A stretch of 26,781 nt of DNA from Sphaeroforma sirkka. Taxonomy: Eukaryota > Opisthokonta > Ichthyosporea > Ichthyophonida. The translations under genes and the position numbers were made by a program. The notes beneath the pieces were generated by a model that worked only from the letters and a program-made list of their open reading frames with translations, made no database searches and was not told the DNA's origin. The first letter of the stretch is position 1. Every line of letters begins with the position of its first letter. The stretch lies in contig LUCW03001970.1 of the NCBI GenBank assembly GCA_001586965.3, positions 1 through 26,781 of the forward strand, read 5' to 3'. This document shows positions 17,939-26,227 of this stretch, one piece after another.

Positions 17939-19660
17939 ACGTCCCCCTCCTGAGGAGGAGAACGTTGACATATAGTTACTCGACGTGTACTTACTACATT
18001 TTTTTTTTAACTATACTTTGTTAGTTTATTAATAATTGTGAAATAAGCTATCTTTATTTAAGCTGCTTTATAGTATTAAATTGAAATTTATTAATTTTTT
18101 CTATAGAGAAACTACGAACAAAAAAGAGAAAGAACTTTGAATGTAACAGGAAAAGCAAGATGGAGCAGTAAGTTGATGAGATCGCTAGAATCTACCGACG
18201 AAAGAGGTTGGTAGTGGTTCTACTTGCAGTGACGCTAGTGCCACGATGCCGTCCTTACTGTCAAATGGTGACAGCGGCCCGGAAGAAACACAGAGACCGG
18301 GCGAACAGCAGATACAACAGGCACCAGGCATTAGGATCTGAATGAATCGATCGACGCTTTAGGCTAAGTAGATCTAGTATGGCTAGGCAGTTAGAAAGGG
18401 TCAGGCTTTCTCAGCAAGTAGCTAATATTCTAGAAAGCAACAAACATTGTCAAACAAAGACACTAGAACTGCGCATGAGGAGCCATCGAAAGCATCGGAG
18501 GGGTTGTTATCAGCAGAACAGGAGCGAAATCAGAAGGTCGGAAGGGCTCAGACAACGAACAAGATAAGTAACAATAATAACTAAGAGTAGCTCTAGTAGT
18601 GGTCGAAACTATAAGGTTAGAGATATAAATAGTAGGGCAGTAGTTACACCAGGACCATACTAAGGACACGTACAAACTAGAAGAAAAAAGCTGGGTTAGT
18701 TAAGACAATTGTTGGAGGTAAAGAATTTCGTTAAAAAACAGGAAAATAGAGTCAGGAGAGGTAGATTTTAAAGTGTTGAACAGAGAAATATTCAAGAGAA
18801 GATATAGGATAGTAGTGCCTAAGACAGGTAGGCCTAAAAGTGACAACGTTACAAACAATATAGACTCACACCAGGTCTAGACAACAAAAGCGAGCTATAG
18901 CAATTTTATTTACACCTTGGTAGAAAGCATAGGGTAGGAACAAGGGTAAACATACCACCTGCATATAGAGGTTTAGAACGAGTCGATTACAGTAAGCGCG
19001 TGGTTTCAGACGAGCTAACATTATATTTCAGTCGTTGCAAGATACTAAAGCTCAACACACTCACAGAGAAGTGGTCTACCGAGATAAGGGCCATAGTTGG
19101 CGACGAGAACCAAGAACAATACTAAGAAACATCTGTCTTAGGGGACTTCAGGCGACGGGACGTACGAGGGCATTATTAAGTTGAGTCTAGTTGCATAGAG
19201 AGGGATCGACAGAGCCAGGAAGGCCTATATGGAGCCATCATGGGTTGTTTACCACAATGGCACATGTTGGAGCACGGAAGAATAAATCAGCGACATACGG
19301 GGAGCAACACAAGAGCTGAAGAGCCTTCTCAGGAGCAAGAAGAGTTCACTGAAGAGGCAATTGACTCCACCAGAAGGATGGAGAAGCACACAAGGGGGGG
19401 TAGGGTGAACCCCGAGGGGACTAAATCATAAGTGCACATAACATATGCATTGGCTGAAGATATGAGCAGGATTCATGGGTGAGTTGATACTACGGCAAGG
19501 GACAGAGTACTGGCACGAAATAAATTGTCTAAGTAAGAATGTCGAGATTTGTTGAGATGGGCGATGAACCTCTAGGACGGGAAGTATTTATACCCAGAAC
19601 TATTTTGAGGATGACTGCATACATTTCCAAACCTCCATTACATTACAATATATACCTGAT
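17939..19660 (+). other. Element D leader or destroyed gag N-terminus
   Basis: About 1.7 kb without a convincing frame. 17942-17966 holds the palindrome CCTCCTGAGGAGG inside a longer AACGT...AACGTT repeat, at the place of the primer binding site, but no TGG start is seen. 17990-18120 is very AT-rich with a poly-T run. From about 18190 a short frame encodes SGSTCSDASATMPSLLSNGD and looks like a low-complexity protein, broken at 18340. The rest up to 19660 is purine-rich and has only chance frames. Confidence 0.45.
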
Positions 19661-20592
19661 ATGTCCAACACACGTCAAAGTCACCGACAGCAACGCCTAA
19701 CCCTGAACGTCGAGAGGAGGATGATATGGACCGGAGAGGGACCAAGCGCCACCAACATCCAACGAATCATTCCCGCCAATGGTCTGAGATAGAGCGGAGG
19801 GATACTCAGGATGACGAGGTCCATAACCAGGGAGCAAATTTCGACGACAGATACCTACGGCAAACAAAATGAACCTAGCCTTATGACGGAAGATGTAGCA
19901 GACAACGAGGTGAGGCCAAGGGAGATTCCGACCTGCGTGCGTGAACAGGGAACAGTCCACTACTTGATGACCATGTAGCCAGTAACGGACTGCCTCCCCG
20001 TTCGTCTTCGGGTATATCCCAGGCGCCGTATCCTCTGTTAATGGGAAACCACGCCTCCCACCTAACAAGCGGAGGCGTTATCGGATCGCCGTCGCACCAG
20101 CAACAAGGAAACGACACGGGAGCAATCGGTCAACACAAAAGCTCACGGAGCTGATGGCTCAACAACAATCGCTATTGGACAAGTATGAACAAAGATGGCA
20201 ACGTACGGCGCCAGAGCGAACTACTACCTTGTTGTCTCCACACGTCCAACCTACTAGTTCACACGAACGGGGGCAGACAGTACGAGAGGAGGATAATAAC
20301 CCTACGTTTCAAATACCAGGTCATTCACGTCCACATCATGGCCTTGGATACGAGTCACCAGGGTCAGAGGACAATCCTCTGAGGAGGAAGAGATACTGTG
20401 TCTGCCAGGGAGGCAGCGGCATCATTCCAGGATGTTGCACATGAACAAGTATTGGCCAAATGGAATCCACAAGGGCAGGAGGCACTCAAGACGAGACAAG
20501 ACCAGATGAGTTCGACATATCGCCAACACGAACAACGTCAGTTATTCGAGGGCGAGTGAACGATCGGACGCCTCGACGTACAGAACCACGTT
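19661..20592 (+). pseudogene. gag: Element D gag, N-terminal part, many frameshifts
   Basis: ATG 19661 opens a hydrophilic frame that changes near 19700, then runs to about 19870 (Arg/Asp/Gln-rich), changes to 19976, then 19950-20149, then 20133-20444 with KLTELMAQQQSLLDKYEQRW (a likely coiled coil), then about 20388-20559 with repeated Glu/Gln/Arg helices. Every break is a one- or two-base step between open blocks of similar composition, so this is one protein decayed by indels. No known domain is recognised. Confidence 0.45.
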
Positions 20593-21474
20593 ATGCACAC
20601 AACGATGAATGGGCAAGAACAATCTTTGAAGCCAGCGGAACAACGATGCCTACACCTCCCCACACCGGCTAGTATCGAGAAAAGCCGACAGGCGCTACAC
20701 GCACGGATACTACATTTAAGTGACGAGCTATGCCAAGCAATCGAGGAGAATAACACGGCTCGAGCTGAAGCTCTTCGGGGCGTGATTGAGACACTTCGAG
20801 CTACATTAGAGTCCCGACCGGTAGAGAAGCGTCCCGTACCTTCACCACGTACGTGGCCTGATTGGCCGTCGAACAGATACTACCTACATGATATTATGGA
20901 ACGGGACACAAGAGGGGCTCTCCTCGAGGCGTTCAAGAACGCACAAATCGTATGGCTGGATGAGAGTTGGAACCTTACATGGTTTCACAAGGTACTATCT
21001 TACTTCAAGGCGGAGAAGTCAACACTGGACTACATCCGCGACAATTCTGAACGGTTGAAGACATGCAAACCTCAACTACAGATCGAACAGATCTGTTCGC
21101 ACGAAACACAAGCCACTGTCGATCCCGCGTTTCGCAAGTTAGCCAAGGGCCAAAGTCGGAACATGCACACTCCTCTTATGGAACAAATGACACAGCTCAT
21201 GGAGAACCACAGGAGGGCACGTGAACGGTGCCAGACAGATGCCGACTTCCAACATAATTTAGTGAATCACTGCATTGTACAACTGTTAGAAGAAGCTTTT
21301 AACGGCCGTACGTATGAACGTACTCTACAGTTGCATCCCAAATGGCAACTGATGGAGACACACGAGCGTATACAGCTGTTGAGCCCTGACATTCAGGATG
21401 CACAGCAACGTACGACAGCACGTTTCCAGGGTCGCAACAACCGCAATGGCTATACGACAACAACCGTCCTTTGA
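20593..21474 (+). CDS. gag: Element D gag, central and C-terminal part
   Basis: The longest intact gag piece, 293 residues, internal start. Residues 25-75 form a helical hairpin (HARILHLSDELCQAIEENN then RAEALRGVIETLRATLES) that matches the layout in the A and B gags. The following 200 residues are mostly helical and fit a capsid by position. Unlike A and B there is no Cys/His zinc module at the end. It is followed by a Pro/Thr/Gln-rich linker and the protease. The start near 20593 is not a real start; upstream frames feed into it through a frameshift. Confidence 0.6.
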   Translation: MHTTMNGQEQSLKPAEQRCLHLPTPASIEKSRQALHARILHLSDELCQAIEENNTARAEALRGVIETLRATLESRPVEKRPVPSPRTWPDWPSNRYYLHDIMERDTRGALLEAFKNAQIVWLDESWNLTWFHKVLSYFKAEKSTLDYIRDNSERLKTCKPQLQIEQICSHETQATVDPAFRKLAKGQSRNMHTPLMEQMTQLMENHRRARERCQTDADFQHNLVNHCIVQLLEEAFNGRTYERTLQLHPKWQLMETHERIQLLSPDIQDAQQRTTARFQGRNNRNGYTTTTVL

Positions 21475-21785
21475 GGACGACAACTCAACAATCTACGGTA
21501 CCAACGACCGTGCCACAACATCAACCGTCATCAAGGGCGTCGCAAGCGGTGAGCGCAGAGGGGGCAGAATACATCCCAGACTAGAGACGTAGTCACAATA
21601 CGTCCGACACCTCCGACGCCTCAAGTACAGGTGAATGCGATTACACAGGACGAAGACTTGGCTCCACCATCGGAAGCTACAGAGATTCATATCAACACGA
21701 TTCTTTACGAAGACTTCGAGCACATGACGTCAACACCAAACCACACTATGAGACGTGGGAGTCGGTAGCCGATCATGCATGAGAG
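21475..21785 (+). pseudogene. Element D gag-protease linker
   Basis: One frame (about 21428-21594) is rich in Thr, Gln and Pro, and another (21592-21768) has the same character with acidic residues (IRPTPPTPQVQVNAI). They read as a disordered linker with a frameshift near 21592. No motif. Confidence 0.4.
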
Positions 21786-22052
21786 GTGAGGGTGTCTGAG
21801 TCGGATAGGAGCTTCATATTTGTTACCACGATTGGAGCAGTGATGGCAATACAAGACCCATTGCTGACGTCAGACAACCGAGTCTATATTCAAGTACAAA
21901 TCAACGGACGTACGTTCAAAGCCTTGATAGACACGGGAGCAAATAGAAGTTGTATCTCACAGACATCCGCAGACCTCCTTGGCCGACCAATAACTCCGGC
22001 ACCACCTGGGTCATTTATATATTTAGCTGACAAGGCGGTGCGAACTCCTTGA
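21786..22052 (+). pseudogene. pro: Element D aspartic protease, N-terminal part
   Basis: Contains VQINGRTFKALIDTGANRSC: a classic retropepsin strand and DTGA catalytic loop (21930-21941). It ends in an in-frame TGA at 22050-22052, and the same frame goes on without indel into the protease C-terminus and RT. A natural start would be ATG 21843 or a Gag-Pol fusion. Confidence 0.85.
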
Positions 22053-22067
22053 CTGGGGACGACGGAA

Positions 22068-23345
22068 GTGGTACCTATAAGGTACGGTACCAGAATTATC
22101 GACGGTTCATTAGAATTGATGAACTTGCCGACGGGTATAGATGTTATAGTGGGGCAAGATATGTTGAAAGGCTTGGGCCTATACATAGGCGGTATCCAAT
22201 CGCCACTTGCACCAATAGACCCCACAGAACTAGTTGAGCTCCTCGAACCCATACCACGCCGACAAGCACCTAACACGACGGAACCCGTCGATGTACGCCA
22301 ACGGTTGGCACAGGATTTGGAAGCCAATGCGAAAATTGCCGACAACGCGCGCTGTCGTCTGGAAGGGAGTGAGGTAACCATCCCAGTAACCCATGAACAA
22401 GCGTTGCAGATGCGGCGATCGACGCGTAACTTCGTATCCGATCGATGGCTCCCCTATGTGGATGAACAAGTGAAGAAGTGGTTGACGGATTTGGTGATCA
22501 CGAAACGAACGACACCAACGACTGTTAATCTTCCTCTCCTTGCGGTACCGACATTCGATGCGGAAGGCAACGTCAAGAAGGTACGCGTGTGTTTAGATAT
22601 GCGTGCCGTTAACGCGCTTATTCCTGGTGACCAGTTCCTGATCCCCAAGGTCAACGAACTCATATCTCGCCTCAAGAGTAAGAAGTACTACACGACGCTG
22701 GACATATCGGCTGCATACCACAGGCTGCCCATCCATCCAGACTCACAATACTTATTTAGTTTTACACACGAACGTTATCAGTACTCGTTCACATCAGCAC
22801 CGTTCGGTCTTCATGTACTCACGCAGCAGTTCCAACGTACCTTGAGTACAATACTTGATGGCTTACCGGTTCACCACTATATCGATGACATAGTTATCGC
22901 CAGTGACGGTTATGACGAACACGTTAGGACGGTGCAGAAGGTGATACAACGCTTAACATACCACAGTTTTAAGCTTAACCCTGCCAAGTGCCACTTCGCT
23001 ATCTCCGAAGTCATGATCCTAGGGAAGAAAGTATCGGCACAAGGCATTGACATTGACCATGAAAAGCAGGCCAAGCTGATCGACTGGCCCACACCACTAC
23101 GATACAAAGATATAGCCTCGGCGTTGGGTTTAGCAAATTACCTCCACGAACATCTGCCTAATTTCGCGAACACGGTTGCACCCTTGCGCGAATTTTGCAA
23201 ACTCAAACCAAAGGAGTTGATAGGTGATCGTTGGGAGGAGAGACATGCACAGGCGTGGCAGGCAATGAAGGACGCAGTGGTGAATGCTGTGGCGTTACAC
23301 TTTCCGGTCGACGGCATTCCTCTGAACTTTGGAAACCGACGCTAG
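22068..23345 (+). CDS. pol: Element D protease C-terminus and reverse transcriptase
   Basis: The best preserved coding stretch of the window, 425 residues in one frame. Residues 1-50 end the protease (IDVIVGQDMLKGLGLY). RT starts near residue 110: WLPYVDEQVKKWLTDLVI, VRVCLDMRAVNALI, TTLDISAAYHRLPI with the first catalytic Asp, FTSAPFGLHVLTQQFQ, then YIDD at 22878-22889, LGKKVSAQGIDI and the thumb/connection with ALGLANYLHEH. All Ty3-type RT blocks are present and in order. A one-base change near 23332 ends it just where RNase H begins. The first codon is a GTG after the TGA, so it is not a true start. Confidence 0.92.
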   Translation: MVPIRYGTRIIDGSLELMNLPTGIDVIVGQDMLKGLGLYIGGIQSPLAPIDPTELVELLEPIPRRQAPNTTEPVDVRQRLAQDLEANAKIADNARCRLEGSEVTIPVTHEQALQMRRSTRNFVSDRWLPYVDEQVKKWLTDLVITKRTTPTTVNLPLLAVPTFDAEGNVKKVRVCLDMRAVNALIPGDQFLIPKVNELISRLKSKKYYTTLDISAAYHRLPIHPDSQYLFSFTHERYQYSFTSAPFGLHVLTQQFQRTLSTILDGLPVHHYIDDIVIASDGYDEHVRTVQKVIQRLTYHSFKLNPAKCHFAISEVMILGKKVSAQGIDIDHEKQAKLIDWPTPLRYKDIASALGLANYLHEHLPNFANTVAPLREFCKLKPKELIGDRWEERHAQAWQAMKDAVVNAVALHFPVDGIPLNFGNRR

Positions 23346-23702
23346 CGATTACGGTTTAGGGGGAGCGCTATTCAATGGGTCAACGGTAAGAAACATTACT
23401 TAATGTTCTTTAGTAAGACTCTGAACCATGCGCAACAGAACTACGCCACACCTATGAAGGAGTTACTGGCATTGGTATATGGTCTGACACATTTCAGGGA
23501 ATACTTGGATGGGCAACGGTTTGCGGTCTTCACGGACCACAAGGCCCTTGTGTATATGAACACACAGCTCAAGCTTAATCCGATGCTTCAGAGATGGCAT
23601 CATATCATCGCGCCATTCAACTTTACCATATCGCATATACCAGGAGAGACAAATGTGCTCCCGGACATGTTAAGTAGAGTACACGAGGGGACAGCGGAGC
23701 AG
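23331..23702 (+). pseudogene. pol: Element D RNase H
   Basis: ETDASDYGLGGALF (first Asp) lies in the +frame at 23332-23377, then a further frame change leads into 23403 onward with FFSKTLNHAQQNY, MKELLALVYGL (Glu), VFTDHKALVYM (second Asp) and HIPGETNVLPDMLSR (last Asp). All four catalytic residues are intact. Two frameshifts about 45 bases apart restrict it. Confidence 0.88.
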
Positions 23703-24063
23703 GACGAACTCGAAATAATGTATACAGACTGCTGGCAGTTATTCCCTAGTTACTTTGAACAAGCGCAACAACACTTTGGACCGAATGACATAGATGTATT
23801 TGCGGACCCAACCAACGCTCAGCTTCCTCGGTTCTGGACGAAGGATGATGGGGAAGTAGCGTTTGCCCACGACTGGTCGATAGTCGATGGATGGATGAAC
23901 CCGCCTTGGGAACAGATACACAGGATGTTACGCAAGATACGAGCCGACGGCGCACGGGCCACAGTATGTCTACCATGGGTACCAAGAGCACCATGGTTCG
24001 ACCTGTTCAAACAGTTATTGCAGACAGAACCGGTGCTGGTACCACGGACACACACACACGTTC
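23703..24063 (+). CDS. Element D Dam-like (N6-adenine methyltransferase-like) domain
   Basis: Same frame as the RNase H end (to 24077). It reads: DVFADPTNAQLPRF (DVFAD at 23793-23807), then KDDGEVAFAHDW, then WMNPPWEQIHRML with NPPW at 23898-23909, a strand ATVCLPWVP and APWFDLF. The order Asp/Ala motif, Asn-Ala, acidic pair, Asp-Trp, NPP-aromatic, strand, Trp-Phe is that of the phage-type DNA N6-adenine methyltransferases (Dam, Pfam PF05869 as I know the family). DIRS-type retroelements carry a related domain after RNase H; here it sits before a DDE integrase. Elements A-C have diverged versions. Function is unknown; NPPW would be the catalytic loop if it is an enzyme. Confidence 0.65.
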
Positions 24064-24509
24064 CTCAAGTACGCTAAGTACGCATGTGGGAAGACACCAT
24101 GGGGTCATACCGTAGTAGCACGGTGGGTCCTCCCAATGGATTCAAACTGGACCCGCTGTTTTCACAGCGACTTGGTTATGCAGAACCAAAGCATACAAAA
24201 TATGTCATGTGCTTAGACACAGCGCGAGAAATCTCAGTGGCACTGGCAGATGCAGAGGGTCAACCGGCGTTTGCACAAGCGAGTCCGGCGGAGAAACAGC
24301 GTCGTACGCAACTCACGCAAGCGCAACACAAACAAGGACATCATGGGGCGGCGGACACAGTCCAACAACTTCGTCAGAACGGTCACGTTTGGCCAGGGGC
24401 ACTTGAGTTAGCCACAGAGGTTAAGCGGCAATGTGGCACATGTTTGGGACAGGACACACTTCGTAAAGGTTTCCACCCGATGATTAGCATCGATGCACGC
24501 TACCCGTGA
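24064..24509 (+). pseudogene. pol: Element D linker and integrase zinc-binding domain
   Basis: First part: frame TFLKYAKYACGKTPWGHTVV, matching KTPWKHT of element C, with frame changes near 24060 and 24135. Second part (to 24509): HKQGHHGAADTVQQL ... GHVWP ... CGTC, an H2C2-type integrase zinc-binding domain at about 24327-24444. TGA at 24507-24509 stands where element B has Trp (PW before the first catalytic Asp); the frame continues in phase. Confidence 0.8.
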
Positions 24510-24938
24510 GACCATATTCAAGTGGACTACATCCCGATGCCACTGGAGTCCAGACGCAAGAACAATTATATTCTTCACGTCTTGGACATCGCCACAGGCT
24601 ATTCTATCCTTCGAGCCACACCGGACAAGACAAAGGAAACCACGACACAGACACTCATAGAGATTTTTGGCGAACATGGCTTCCCCCGTAAAATCCAAAC
24701 AGACATGGGGAAGGAGTTCACCAACAAGTTAGTGGAGCTTCTGGTCCAGGAAGTGGGGATGCTACATAAGGTGTCTCCACCATATCGACCCCAAGTGCTG
24801 GGCGCGGCAGAACGACGTCACAAGGAGATTACACGTTCTATTCGACAATGCTGTGAGGCAGTTCCCCTTCGATGGGACGAACGCCTTCCGTTTACGATGC
24901 TATACCAGAACCTTTCGGATATCCCGTCGCCATAAGAG
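24510..24938 (+). CDS. pol: Element D integrase catalytic core
   Basis: DDE core with all three residues: Asp at 24525-24527 (VDYIPMP), Asp at 24702-24704 (IQTDMGKEF) and Glu at 24810-24812 (GAAERRHKEI), exactly 35 residues between the last two (DD35E). PYRPQVLGAAERRH is the usual Ty3/gypsy signature. A frame change near 24935 leads to SAPFSVYFGRRH in the next frame. It would insert the cDNA into the genome. Confidence 0.9.
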
Positions 24939-25450
24939 TGCACCGTTTAGCGTGTACTTTGGCCGCCGCCATGTTCCGTTCGCCGATTTCACGGACGAGT
25001 TACCGGATTCCTCAGCCGATGACGAATGACACCTGGGCACAACGATTAGACCAGTTACAGGACACTATATTGCCGACCCTCCACCACATTACCAAGAAGT
25101 ATACAGGCAAGCTTACGACGACATTTGACCGCCTGCATGCTCACGACTTGGTACATTTCGACGAAGGAGATGTAGTCATGGTACGACAATCAGAAGGCCG
25201 AACAACGAAGGCTATGCGGCCATTGTTTGGACCATATGTAGTCAAAGCACGGCCAACACGGTTGAACAAGGATGGTTCCGCCCCACCAGAATTCAAGAAC
25301 AAACCGGTACGGGTGGAACTCCTCCGTTTAGTGCATAGACGCACAGACCCACCAATTAACGAAGACTTATGGACCGAAGGAGGGGTTGAGTTTCGCCATA
25401 TTATCACACACCGTACGAATGATGAGACGGGAAGTTGGAATACCTGGTGA
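24939..25450 (+). pseudogene. pol: Element D integrase C-terminal domain (GPY/F)
   Basis: 24939-25028 continue in one frame (APFSVYFGRRHVPFADF), then a frame change near 25025 to TWAQRLDQLQDTILPTLHHI, and on to HDLVHFDEGDVVMVRQ and LFGPYVVKARPTRL. The last is a GPY/F module (about 25219-25242) typical of chromoviruses. It ends in the first half of the chromodomain. Confidence 0.85.
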
Positions 25451-25515
25451 GATGGCGAGAAGGCGAACCAACGTGGAAACAGCAGAAGCTTTTGATGGTG
25501 CCAACGTTATCATGA
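25385..25515 (+). pseudogene. pol: Element D integrase chromodomain, split by a frameshift
   Basis: VEFRHIITHRTNDETGSW (25385-25438) is the first strand and loop; after a frame change at about 25437 the next frame reads EYLVRWREGEPTWKQQKLL (25438-25494), which fits the chromodomain core YLVKW...TW closely, with aromatic residues at the expected places. It stops at TGA 25513-25515. Chromodomains on chromovirus integrases bind methylated histone H3 and guide insertion to heterochromatin. Confidence 0.78.
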
Positions 25516-25597
25516 CCTACCACAAAGCTTCGCAGACACGGACACGTAAGTGCCCACGTGCACAGTTCTAACTACTTTTATCTTCAATATAACTTTG

Positions 25598-25830
25598 TTC
25601 TCGGATATCGAGCTCAAGCTCTGGAGCATAAACCAGCAACTCTAGCTCCCAGTATAAACCAGCCACTCGAGCTCTTGAGTATAAAAAGAAGCGACTCTCT
25701 ACCGAGTATAAACCAGCAACTCGAGCTCGCGAGAATAAACGGTTAGCACTGAAATGATTTCGCGAGGGAAAATCGTCAGTGGCTCAAGCTCGCGAGGCTA
25801 AATGAGCCACTCCAGCTTCGGAGTATAACA
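25598..25830 (+). repeat. Minisatellite with repeated CTCGAGCTC...GAGTATAA units
   Basis: At least six imperfect copies of a 25-30-bp unit, consensus AACCAGCNACTCGAGCTCNNGAGTATAA, four of them with TATAAA. Each unit has a CTC...GAG inverted half. The last copies (25779-25810) form the perfect inverted repeat GTGGCTCA/TGAGCCAC. It lies between the pol end and the 3' LTR of element D. Confidence 0.8.
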
Positions 25831-26041
25831 CAGCGAAATCAATCAAACAACTCCTTGGGCATTGTTTTGAAACAGCGGGGTAATGGTTTGCACGGTTTTC
25901 TGCCACTGGCAGTTTTCTCCGACACAAGTACAGTCCTATATTGTACTTGCCAAACTCCTATATGCTGACACAGATGAACAGTAGCTTCAAGAATTCAAAC
26001 ACGACAGGTCGCTCGAGACGTATACATCGGGTCCTCTAGGT
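25831..26041 (+). other. Element D 3' untranslated end
   Basis: About 210 bases without an open frame or repeat that I can recognise. The sequence before the 3' LTR (ATCGGGTCCTCTAGGT) is not purine-rich, so the polypurine tract cannot be named. Confidence 0.4.
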
Positions 26042-26227
26042 TGTGGTCAGAATACAAGTATTTATATTTATTTGATTATTTTAGGTTTATTATAAGTTTT
26101 ACAGTTTATCAGAATAATCTGATAAACTGGGTTTTAGGGTTTTGCTGGTTTTACAACACATGACTGATGACTCATTTAAGAGTCAGTCATTTTAGGATTA
26201 CAGTTTACAATTACAAATAAATGAACA
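26042..26227 (+). repeat. Element D 3' LTR (186 bp)
   Basis: Second copy of the 17753-17938 repeat, with TG...CA ends. The 11-bp hairpin is at 26102-26112 and 26119-26129. Six differences from the 5' copy, spread out. Confidence 0.85.

Larger units (their letters stand above)
17753..26227 (+). mobile_element. Element D: full-length chromovirus-like LTR retrotransposon
   Basis: Two 186-bp direct repeats with TG...CA ends bound an 8.1-kb interior with gag-like, protease, RT, RNase H, Dam-like, integrase and chromodomain sequences, all on the plus strand. The base composition is richer in GC than A-C, and the proteins are clearly of another family. No target-site duplication is seen; the left flank is a gag fragment of the A family and the right flank a LINE fragment. 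The coding part has many indels. LTR identity of about 97% suggests the insertion is not very old. Confidence 0.85.

Noticed and set aside
23703..24063. Host or bacterial Dam methyltransferase gene
   Set aside because: It is fused in frame to RNase H and appears at the same place in all four elements, so it belongs to the retroelement pol.
24507..24509. UGA reassigned to tryptophan in the host nuclear code
   Set aside because: Several in-frame TGAs stand where relatives have Trp (4026, 8602, 24507), but TGG is used freely for Trp, TAG and TAA also occur at Trp/Gln positions, and indels are common. Decay explains this without a new code.
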